64,000 bases of DNA from Podochytrium sp. JEL0797 (Eukaryota; Chytridiomycota; Chytridiomycetes; Chytridiales; Chytriomycetaceae), in NCBI GenBank assembly GCA_027596195.1, contig JADGJG010000003.1, positions 1 through 64,000 on the forward strand, read 5' to 3'. Positions within the stretch are counted from its first letter, which is position 1; every line of letters starts with the position of its first letter. The notes under the pieces were generated by a model. That model saw nothing but the letters and a program-made list of their open reading frames with translations. It ran no database searches and had not been told where the DNA came from. The position numbers and the translations under genes were made by a program. This document shows, one piece after another, positions 10,248-22,523 of the stretch.

Positions 10248-12812
10248 ATGCGTCGATACGGTGCAGCCCGCCATCCCCCAGCCCACACTGCTACTGACGG
10301 TACACCAAATGCACTTGCGCATGACCTTGTTCCCTTCTGGAAGCGCCCGTTCCCCTGTTTCTTCCCAGAGTCTCGTGAGGTAACATTGGGTCGTGATCTT
10401 TTTTTCGATGCCCGTGCTGTCCACTGATTCATTTCTCTCGTCGTCATACTGTCATGCAGGTTTCTGGAAAGGCGAATACTTCTGTACTTGGTCTTGCTGG
10501 GGACTCAATCGTGGAAGGAGTGCCCCGTGAAGTAAGATGTGCTGAAGTGGCGAAATCTGCCTGCCATCCGACTGATCATTTCCTGCATACTTCAGGATAT
10601 TCTCAGTGATGTTTCCGACAGTCATTTGGGTGAACAGAGACGGTCCATCATTGTTGGTACGTCGCGATCGCCCGCGCGCCAAAATATTCATTTTTCCTGA
10701 CGCGATAAACCTGCAGTCCCTACACCCAGCTCATCAACTTTTACGGATGGATCGGAAGGAAAGGAAAGATTGGCGATGGTAATATAGGTTTCATTATCTC
10801 ACAACAGGCTTGTCACTAAAATCAAACCCCTTCAGGCCAATCCCAACAGTTTCTCCATCAAGGGGGTACCTCTCTCCTTTCTGTCAACACTCATTGATCA
10901 GTGGGGAGGCCGCAAGAATTTGGACACGTTAACCACCACGCAAGTCTGCACCCAATTCCTCAAACCCATGACCCAAGCCTCCAGATTGTCCTTGTGTGCA
11001 CAACTCTTCCTCTCCACCAACCCTGCAGAAACTTGCCTCATTCAAGATGCAACCTGGTTCATCTCGCATGCCTGGCTCTACCCATTCTTGGATGTTGTTG
11101 ACGCTGTCACTCACTTTGCTCATCAACAAGGTCTGGAGCCATCCACCACAATCATTTGGTTTGACCTCCTCTCCAACTCTCAACATGGGACTTCGGAAAA
11201 GCCGTTTTCGTGGTGGCAGACTGTTTTCATGAATGCCATCCAAAGCATTGGAAATGTGGTGCTTGTCATGCAGCCATGGAGTGATCCAGTCCCTCTGACA
11301 AGGGCTTGGTGTGTGTATGAGATTTACGCTGCCAATGTCACCAAGAGCAAGTTCCATGTTGCCATGACTGCTCAAGAAACCACCCGGTTCATGGACAAGC
11401 TGCAGTCTTCCACAGAGGAGTACAATACCGTTTTGGCCAACCTCAACAGCCAAAAGAGTACGAGTTTTTTGGAGTCGGACAAGATGGCCATTTTTGCGGC
11501 TGTTCAAGAAACTGTTGGGTTCACTGGATTGGATCAAATGGTGTTTGAAACACTCTCCAAGTGGACTGTTGAAGCTCTCCAAGAAGGTATTGGCAAGAGC
11601 ACTCGAGGCTCCCAGGAGATGTTGAAATGGGGAAAAGCGTTGGGCTTGTTTTATCGCTTGCAAGGCCAGTATGGGGATGCGGAACACATTCTGGTGGAGT
11701 GCCTCAAGACTAGCAAGGAAAACTTTGGTGACCTGCATGACTGTACTCTGTCATCACTCAACAACCTGGCTGCATTGTATGAGTCTCAAGGCCACTATGG
11801 CAACGCTGAACCACTGTATGTTGCATGTCTGGAGGCATACCAGAAAACTCTTGGAGCCTTCCATCCAAACACTCTCGTGTCCCTCAACAATCTGGCTGCC
11901 TTGTACATGTCTCAAGGGGAATACAAGAAAGCTGAACCAATGTACAAGGACTGCCTAGAGGCCAGCAAGAAAACCCATGGAGTCCTTCATCCAAACAGTC
12001 TCACCTTCCTCAACAACCTCGCTGTGCTGTGTGAGTCTCAAGGCCAATATGATGAGGCTGAACCAATGTACCTTGAATGCCTTGAAGGGCGCAAGAAAAT
12101 TCTCGGAGGCCTTCATCCCGACACTCTAGTGTCTCTCAACAATCTGGCAGTCTTTTACAATTCTCGGGGTCAATACGCAATGGCTGAGATTCTGTACGTG
12201 GAGTGCTTAGATGCACGCAAGAAAATCTTTGGTCCACTTCATCCCCTTTCTCTTGCCACCCTCAACAACCTGGCTGTAGTGTATAAAAACCAAGGCCAAT
12301 TTCAAAAGGCGGAGCTCATGTACCGCGAATGCCTTGCGGGATTCCAGAACACCCTTGGGGAACTTCATCCAAACACTCTCATGTCTCTCAACAACCTGGC
12401 TTCACTGTACGAGTCTCAAGGCGATTATGGCAAGGCGGAGTCAATGTATGTTGAGTGTCTGGAAGCAAGCAAGAAGCTTCTCGGAGACCTTCATCCAGAT
12501 ACTCTGGTTTCACTCAGCAACCTGGCGGCATTGTATGAGTCACAAGGGCAATATGGCAAGGCTGAACCACTATATGTTGCTTGCCTAGAGGCTCGCAAGA
12601 AATCCCTTGGAGACCAACATCCAAGAACTCTCTTGTCTCTCAACAATCTGGCTGCCTTGTATACAGCTCAAGGTCAATATCAGAAGGCAGAGCCAATGTT
12701 GATGGAATGTGTTGAGTCGAGCAAGAAAACTCATGGAGACCATCATCCAACCACTCTTGCATTTGTGAACAACTTGAATGAGATGAGAAAGCTGCAAGGA
12801 CAGTGTGAATAA
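10248..12812 (+). CDS. TIR-like domain protein with kinesin-light-chain-type TPR array
   Basis: Exons 10248-10379, 10460-10531, 10596-10656, 10717-10778 and 10836-12812 join in phase (767 aa). Residues 1-110 are poorly conserved. Residues ~120-310 form a TIR-like alpha/beta domain: a betaA-like strand with DATWFISHAW (~181-189), IIWFDLLSN, VVLVMQPW, and RAWCVYEI (~265-272). The last motif matches the WCxxE motif of plant TIR domains, where the Glu (here about residue 271) is the NADase catalytic residue. From ~377 to the end come about nine 42-residue TPRs of the kinesin-light-chain type (LNNLAALYESQGQYGKAEPL), ending in a partial unit. TIR plus TPR suggests an intracellular sensor or scaffold, possibly immune-like. 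NAD hydrolysis is inference; the fold assignment rests on motifs only. Confidence 0.75.
11757..12764 (+). repeat. Eight 126-nt tandem coding repeats (TPR units)
   Basis: Units begin with a CTCAACAACCTGGC-like sequence at 11757, 11883, 12009, 12135, 12261, 12387, 12513 and 12639, exactly 126 nt apart, with a partial unit from 12765. Each encodes one 42-residue TPR. Units are similar at nucleotide level (for example the YESQG segments), so the array may expand or contract by unequal crossover. Confidence 0.9.
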
Positions 12813-12949
12813 GCTCCATGAGTTAATTTGAATTGTTTGAAGACTTTTTTAAGGAGAAAAATAAACGTGACAATTACGAAAAGGATAGGAAGAGGAATGC
12901 TGCAGACGTCCATTTGGCAAACACGAAGGAAGTGAAGAAGGAATGGTGA

Positions 12950-15766
<2,817 letters not shown>

Positions 15767-15795
15767 CCATGCTCTTTGTTTTTTTGTTCAAAAAA

Positions 15796-16306
15796 ATGAA
15801 ATTCCTTCGCGCCAACGAGTTTTCCGCATTTGACCCGATCCTCGCGCACGCCCTCGCAACTTCCACTGGCCGCGTGTTTGTGGTACTTGTTGCCACCGAA
15901 GACCCCGCAACGGGCGAAAGTTGGTGAGTCGGTTCCGGTTGCGATTACAAGCCAATCGCCTGATTTCGAATTCCCTTCCTTCAGGTGTCCCGACTGCCGC
16001 GTGAGGTGAACCTCCTTCTCTTCCCGTTCTCTCTTCCTTTGTACCAACCTCCAAAACCAAACCAGCGAACCCCTCATCCGCACCGCCATCGAATCCGTCC
16101 CCGCCTCCACCCTCCTCGTAGTCCCCACAGGCGACAGACCCACCTGGAAGTCTTCAGACAACGCGTACCGCCACCACCCGCTCTTGAAGTGCACGGGTGT
16201 GCCCACGCTCTACGAGTTTGCAAAGAATGGCAGTTTGAAGCAGAAGTTGGTGGATTCGGCAGAGACTCCTATTTCGGAGGAGGCGTTGAAGAAGTTTATT
16301 CAATAA
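15796..16306 (+). CDS. TXNDC17: Thioredoxin domain-containing protein 17 (TRP14) homologue
   Basis: Exons 15796-15923, 15985-16005 and 16066-16306 join in phase (129 aa). The active site WCPDC lies across the exon 1/exon 2 junction; exon 2 is a 21-nt micro-exon that carries CPDC. The downstream blocks PTGDRPTWKSSDNAYRHHP and VPTLYEFAKNGSLKQKLVD match TXNDC17, a cytosolic 14-kDa thioredoxin-related protein. The start at 15796 aligns with homologues; an in-frame ATG at 15769 would add nine hydrophobic/basic residues. The gene starts only 29 bases after the CDC5 stop codon, so its promoter must lie inside CDC5. Confidence 0.9.
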
Positions 16307-16448
16307 ATAATAGTTGTAATAAGTGTTTATTTCGCCGGCGAAGCGCGTGAAAAAATAGACTGCAAAAGCAAAAGGTTGGCAAAAAGTCCAGGAAACAGAA
16401 AATTAAACAAAAGCTACAGCGGCAACAAATAGTGAGCTGGGTGCGCGC

Positions 16449-17603
16449 TTAATGCGTTGATCCCATAATCATGTACCTAAAAAACACGGGTCAATCCGTC
16501 ACTTCAACGGAGAAATTAGAAATAAACAAAAAAACACTCACCCATGCGACAACAACGTGCTCCTCTCCTCCCCCCAAACACTATACTTGGCCACCCAATC
16601 CCTCGACACCCCCACCACACTCTCAACCGCCGAACTATTCACATGTGCGATGATTTCGTCCAACGATGCACCCGCGAGTCCATCCTCTCCATCGTTTGAC
16701 ACTGTCAACGTGATCCCCCTTCTCGTGCACATTGATTCGAGACTGTCGAGCGCGTTTCGGATCGATGGGATTCGAATGTCTTCGAGGCGGTCGAAAGTGA
16801 CGGTTTGGAGTGGGGTTTTTGTGGGGTCGATTGCGGCGAGGAAGTTGAGGAGGGTGGAGACGGAGGAGGAAGAGACTCCGAGGGTGGGGATTTTGAATTC
16901 TGTTTTGGCGAGGGTGTGGAGGGACGTCCAAGTGAAGGAGTCGTGGTTTGACAGGGAGGTTGGGCTGGGTCCTGGGGACGGCAGGGTTTGGGAATCGAGG
17001 CGGCGTGATTTGCGGGGTGGGTGGTGTGGTGGGGAGGAGGGAGTGGTGGGTTCGAGGGGTTGGTGTGGGAGTTGGATCACGAGGGAATCGATTCGTGGGG
17101 TTTGGAGCAATGAGAGGGCGGATTGGATGGATTCTCGGATGGATTCGGTTGCAGAGGTTGATTTGGCGGTGGGGAGAAACACTTTGACTGTGAAGTGGGG
17201 GGAAAACTCCGATTAGTCATTATTGGTTGCTTGGTTTGAAACAAAATGTCATGGTTATCGCGTTGTAAACATACCCGAGACTCGCAGGTCTTCTCGCTCG
17301 GCAACTTCGTCGGCATTCAGAGGGACGCATTTGCCAAAGGCGAGGGGGGGGATGGATTCGAGGTCTTGGTTGGGGGCAAAGATGGAGGAGTCGATGTTGA
17401 GGGCCTGAGGGAAGTTCTATTAGCATCGTATAGTGATAGGAGTGATAGTGTATAGTAACCTCGATGGGCTGGTTTGATAAGGAGAAGCTGTCTGTGGCAA
17501 ACAGGAAGCGCTGCAGAGACTTGGCTGGCTTCACTACAGCTGGCTTGCGTCTAATCGAGGCGGGCTGCGCGTTGGAGACAAGGATGGGCATTTCGAGTTG
17601 CAT
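16449..17603 (-). CDS. Glutamate-cysteine ligase regulatory subunit (GCLM-like)
   Basis: Exons complement(17460-17603, 17275-17404, 16542-17187, 16449-16476) total 948 nt (315 aa). The fold is the aldo-keto-reductase-like modifier subunit. Recognisable blocks are EREDLRVSVKVFLPTA near the middle-exon junction, IDSLVIQLP, ITLTVSNDGED (GCLM: QLLTHNDPKE) and the terminal RDWVAKYSVWGEERSTLLSHG + YMIMGS, equivalent to the WLLRYSVIVKSRG..GYI ending. It would bind the catalytic subunit and lower its Km for glutamate in glutathione synthesis. Sequence identity is modest, so another AKR-like protein is possible. The start could instead be the ATG at 17591. Confidence 0.7.
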
Positions 17604-18952
17604 GCAAAGGGGAGATGCTGAGGGAGATGCACGGGCAGATTGCACGGGAGGGTGCCGCTTTTTTTGGTTTTTTCGTCGGAAATTTTTTCATCGCATAAGA
17701 TATTTCAAATCCACTTTGCGACCATATTCGAAATCACCATACAACGAAAACACGTGATTCAAACCGTGATTCAGAGCGAGAAAGAATCACCGCAAGCCAC
17801 AAGCACTATCCCACAAACCATCCATGAAAACCACGGAGTCGCCAGGGATACTTGTTCATCCATTTCGAAATGAAGTGAAACAAAGATAAGAAAAGACCCA
17901 CGCGTCATGAACAACAAAAAACAACAAAAAAGCGCGTAAAAAAAGAAATGATGCAATTCACCGCGCTGCCGAATTTGGAGAAGTTTGGTCGTTATGTGTG
18001 TTGCGAATCCCGTTGCAACACTCTTTTCCTTGATTACAAGGTTTCTAATTCATGACCACATTTATTTGATGATTCCCAACAATATAACGCAACATACGCA
18101 ATATGCGTTAGAAAATCTCCTCTTCCGAACCAGCCTCGTCTTCCAATTCCCCTGGCATTGGTCCCTCAAGCACTACACCCTCTCGAAACTCTGCTGCGCA
18201 AAAGACACCAGGACACCCATGAATTGTCCAAATTTTCCGGAAGCTCACCAAGTCAAACAGCACGGATGAATTCCAGCAATTCTCGAGAGTCGACCAAGCC
18301 CGTCCTCCAGATAAACTACAGCCACCCAAAATCGGAGAGAATTAAGCTCAACTGGGGGTTCCCTTTATTTTCCTCAATAGAAAGTATAAGAGAGAACACC
18401 AGTCGGGTGGAAATAACGGAGGGACAGAGTTATGGCTATCGCTCAGATATTCAAGTTTGGCGAGCAAACTGAGTACAAACTGGCAACACTCCAGACAAAT
18501 TGTACAGCAAGTTTTTGAGTTTCGCTTCGATCCCCTGCTGGTTGTCAGCGAGTTGTGTCAAAAGAGCGACGATGGCTGTATTCAATGGCGAATCCGTGGT
18601 GCATCAAAAGTGGTGTTGTTCTAATTAAGTCTTTCTGCGAGTATTTCGAAAATGGGAGAATGCAAGTGCTTCATCTACCTATTTTATTCCGAATTAATGG
18701 GATCTTTGTCCCTGGAGAATCGCGTTTGTGTATTTAAAGGATATTTATTGTCGCTGGAAACTGCGGCCAATCGGATCGAATTAACTAGAGACGTTCCATT
18801 AAAGGTGTGAGTATTAAGAAATCACCATCCCCCCCCCTCTTCCCCAGAATATGTCCCTATTTCCAAGTGTTTGAGTTTGTTGACTTAACTGAAATATATT
18901 TGAAGAAAATGTACCCCCCTCCCCAATCTCATGACCACTTTTATTTTCTTCC
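17604..18952. other. 1.35-kb region without a supported gene
   Basis: AT-richer than its surroundings. Short open segments occur on both strands: a 57-codon ATG frame at about 18655-18828 (+) followed by GTGTGAG; an open plus segment ending TAA near 18620; and minus frames around 18108-18329 (ending in an acidic GELEDEAGSEEEIF) and 18440-18580. I could not join any into a phase-consistent model and recognise no family. It may hold a multi-exon gene or a decayed one. Confidence 0.35.
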
Positions 18953-19998
18953 TCACACGACTGAGGACGTTTTTCTCGAAGAATTCATATACGGCATCAT
19001 TGAAGCCTTTCTAGACATGTTCACTACTGTGGATTCCTTTCTCGACTGGTGCGCCGACGGGTTCACTGAATTTGCCGCCGACAAACTCCTTTGTTCCTCG
19101 AAATACAATGCAATCTTGAGACCCAGCAGCAAAAAGAACGCGACATCCGCAATCATGAGAACGATTATCCCCATAAGAAAAGAACCGGGTATTTTTAAAG
19201 AGCTAATGACTCCATCGGCAACCCCAACCATCCAGAGAGCAGACGTGTACATGCCATAACGCGAAATAATGGTGAGGCGCGGGTCCATTTCGATTTCGGT
19301 GTCTTGGATCGTTGCGTGGATGAATTTGATGAAGGAGGTGAGGAGGAACACGTCGAGCACCAAAATGAGGCAGGCTGAGATGCCAATGAGACCGTTTTCG
19401 AGGCTTACCAAAGCCAGGGTCAAGGCTTTGCTTGGTTCGTTGACAAGAAAAGTGCGAGCCACCAAGACACATTGTGGTACGTTGGAGAGCAGCATGATGG
19501 CGGGAAATGCTGCCATTGATATTTGTGCGCCGTTGGGTAGACTTGCAGCACAATGGGACTTCCTCTTTTCCAAGAATAAGACGCGTAGCAGATTTCAATG
19601 ACAGAGAGCGGCAGTTTTTCCAGCGCGCGAAACAACTCATATAGAACTTGGCTCGTGCTCTCGAACTGAAAAGACTGCAGCAGATGTGCCAACAACAGCG
19701 AGAGTGAAAAAAACAGAAGCGACGCGTTGAAAGAGGTTGCAACGTTTTTCCAGCTGCGTGTGGGTTTGTCTGTTTTCTGTGCACCCGCTTCCAGCTTGTA
19801 GGAATCCCAGAATACCACGAACGACACGAAAGTGACGAATCCAACGGAAGAAACTCCAGCCATAGTGTAAGAGAGAAGGATAGCATTGTAGATTGAGATT
19901 GATCCATCCGAGACGGTGAGTAGGGTACTTGTCTCGTCGTTCATTTTCCTGTTACCGCGTCTAGTGATTTTCGGTTTCTTTGCGTATTTCGCCCCCAT
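18953..19998 (-). CDS. Putative seven-helix membrane protein with Ser-rich tail
   Basis: Two overlapping frames join by removing a 41-nt GT..AG segment (19542-19582), giving 334 aa; the donor (GTCTTA) is weak, so the junction is uncertain. Seven hydrophobic segments follow in order: around YNAILLSYTMAGVSSVGFVTF, SLLFFSLSLLLAHLLQSF, a helix before SYSW, AAFPAIMLLSNVPQCVLV, GLIGISACLILVLDVFLLT, TSALWMVGVADGVI and MGIIVLMIADVAFFLLLGL. The cytoplasmic tail is Ser/Arg-rich with three SRKxS motifs (SRKESTVV, SRKASMM, SRKTSSVV), possible phosphorylation sites. A GPCR-like topology is plausible, but no class motif (DRY, NPxxY) was found. An alternative start is the ATG at 19944. Confidence 0.6.
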
Positions 19999-20329
19999 TG
20001 TGTTTGCATGCGACGCGTTGCTTCACGTTAAGCATGCACGCGATCCGAATTTTCTTAACCATCCTACTACTTTATTTGAATTCGCATTCTTTCAACTCAC
20101 CATGGTTGAAGCCTTGGAGTAAGAAGGGGGGGTTGCTGCTCGAAAACGGCCGTCCTGTGAAAACAACCACCCCCTACTAAAAATTTCTCTTTTCCAACTT
20201 CTGCACCAGAAGGAAGGAGTAGCATCGCGGAATCAGATCTTCACACCAAAAAAAAACATATTTGAACGCATTTATTTCCGTTCAGGATCTGTAAGAATAA
20301 CTAAAACGACACAACTGGGTGACATGCAA
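19999..20329. other. Intergenic
   Basis: Lies between the 7TM gene start and the 3' end of the ABC transporter, both on the minus strand. It holds the 7TM promoter and the transporter's 3' UTR. No ORF or RNA gene is evident. Confidence 0.4.
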
Positions 20330-22433
20330 TCACTCCGACAACTGCGCCTCCACAAGCGTCCTAAACTTGCCATCCTCCTTCCCAATCAACTCGTCATACT
20401 TCCCCATCTCCACGACCCTCCCGTCCTCAATCACAACCACCACATCAGCCTGCTGAATCGTCGACAGCCGGTGCGCAATCGTAATCACGGTACGTCCTTG
20501 CACGATATGCTTCATGGCATCTTGCACGAGATTCTCACTATTCGCATCGAGCGCGGAAGTCGCTTCATCCATGACCAAAATCCTTGGGTTCTTGAGCAAC
20601 GCGCGAGCGATGGCAATGCGTTGTTTTTGACCCCCCGACATGGCGACACCCTTTTCCCCCGTGTACGTGTCAAAGCCGGACGGGAACGCGGTGATGAAGT
20701 CGAGAGCGTGCGCCTGGTCCGCAGCGGATTCGATTTCAGCTTGGGTTGCGGAGGGACGGCCGTAGGTGATGTTGTCGCGGATGGTGGTGGCGAAGAGGGT
20801 GGGTTCTTGGGAGACGAAGGAGATGAGGGAGTTGCGGAGGTGGGAGCCGGAGAGGGTGCGGATGTCGTGGCCGTCAATGAGGACTGGGAATTCGGTTTAG
20901 AGGCGCGATAAGGGAGTGATGGGAGACGAACAACAATACGTACTGGATCCACTCGCGGGGTCGTAGAAACGCAGGAGGAGTTGGGCAATGGACGATTTTC
21001 CGGAGCCCGATTTTCCAACCACGGCAACGTTGGTACCAGGTTCGATGGTGAAGCAGAGGTCTTTGAAGATCGGTGCATCAGGGCGAGTCTGAAAACATGG
21101 CAATCAGTTAGTTGCATTACATAGAAGGAGAGTAAGAAAAGCATACCGGATAAGCAAATTCGACGTTCCTGAATTCAATTTTTCCCTTCACATTCTCCAA
21201 CTCAATTCCAGACTGGCTTTCCTGAACGGTTCCCTTCGATTCGAGCAGTGCAAACAAGCGGCTGGAAGCACCAACGCCTTTCATGAGTTCTCCAAAAAAT
21301 GAACTCAATCCAATCATCGAAAAACCGGCGTAGGTCGAGTAGAGGAAGAACGAGGTCAACTCGCCAGGAGTAATGCCTCCCGAAGCAACCAGCGATCCAC
21401 CATAATACAAAATCGACAGAATGACCAAATTGCCCGAAAACCCAGCCCCACTGAAAAACGTGGCATTCGCCCAAGACTCCTTCATGCTCAACTTGTACAC
21501 TTCATGCGTCTCCTTGATGTAAAGTTTCGATTCTCTCGGCTCTTGCGCGAATGCGCGAACCGTACGGATCGCGTCGAGTTTTTCTTGAGCGAGTTGTGTG
21601 ATTTCGGAGGTCGCTTTTTGGGTTTGTTCCGAGAGTTTTCGCATGGCTTTTCCGTAGTAGATGGCGGCTACGGCTACGGGAGGGATAATCGCCATCATGG
21701 TCAAAGTGAGAGGGGCGCTGACGTAGAAACACATTCCAGTTGCCACGACGGCGGTTACACCGTTACGCAGCCCATCCGAAAAGTTCTGGGTCACGGATTT
21801 CCCGACAATCACGGTATCCGCTGAAAGCCGCGAGATAATCTCCCCGGTACGGTTCTCATCAAAGAAGCGAATGTCTTGGTTCAAAATGTTGTCGAAAATA
21901 CGCGTGCGGAGTCGTTCAATGATTCGTTCGCCTGCTTGACGCATGAGCATGATGCGGCCAAAGTTGGCTGAGGCGCCCACGAGGAACACGCCCATGAGAC
22001 CGGCAAAGAGGTGTTCGGTGGGGACGGAGGACATGAAGTGGAGGAGGGGGGAGTCGGCGACTTTGAGGCCCATTTGGATCATGACAAAGTCCATGATTTT
22101 GCCCATGGAGAAGGGGATTGACTGGGGGGGTGGTTGTGAACAAGTTCGTAAGGAGGTGTTAACAACACGTCACGGGAAGGAATGGATCAGTTTTACCATC
22201 GACACTGCCGACGACACCAGCAAACATCCGGCAGCTCCCGTCAGCAACCCGGCCTCTGGCTTCGCAAGGCGCAGGATGCGGGCCATCTCGCGGGTGAAGG
22301 ACGGTTTCTTGGGGTCCGCAGCCGGCTTTGTAACCGAGAAGGCTCGTTTGGCAACGAGGCCCGCGGAAAAGGAAGTTCTGAAGCCCGCCTTCGCATGAAG
22401 TGGCGAAAGAAGCACTTGGCGAACGGCAAGCAT
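20330..22433 (-). CDS. Mitochondrial ABC half-transporter (ABCB8/ABCB10/MDL type)
   Basis: Exons complement(22197-22433, 21147-22121, 20944-21088, 20330-20883) give 636 aa. The N-terminus (MLAVRQVLLSPLHAKAGFR) is a basic, acid-free presequence. One transmembrane domain of about six helices spans ~60-370, with the coupling-region block LAQEKLDAIRTVRAFAQE. The nucleotide-binding domain has Walker A GKSGSGKSS (~429-437), signature MSGGQKQRIAIARALL (~534), Walker B ILVMDEAT (~554) and the H-loop AHRLSTIQQADVV. As a half-transporter it would homodimerise in the inner membrane. Homologues export matrix peptides (MDL1) or act in heme/iron metabolism (ABCB10, ABCB8); the substrate cannot be read from sequence. 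Confidence 0.9.
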
Positions 22434-22523
22434 CCTGGTTTTTGACAAGCTGTCAAAAAAGGAAAAGGGAATAAATTTTGTTCGAGATTTTCAAGATTGC
22501 CAATCGAAACGAGCAAACCGAAT
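22434..22523. promoter_or_regulatory. Compact bidirectional promoter
   Basis: Ninety bases separate the divergent ATGs of the ABC transporter (22433, minus) and cyclic-nucleotide channel A (22524, plus). The interval is A-rich on the plus strand; no canonical TATA box was seen. Confidence 0.45.
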
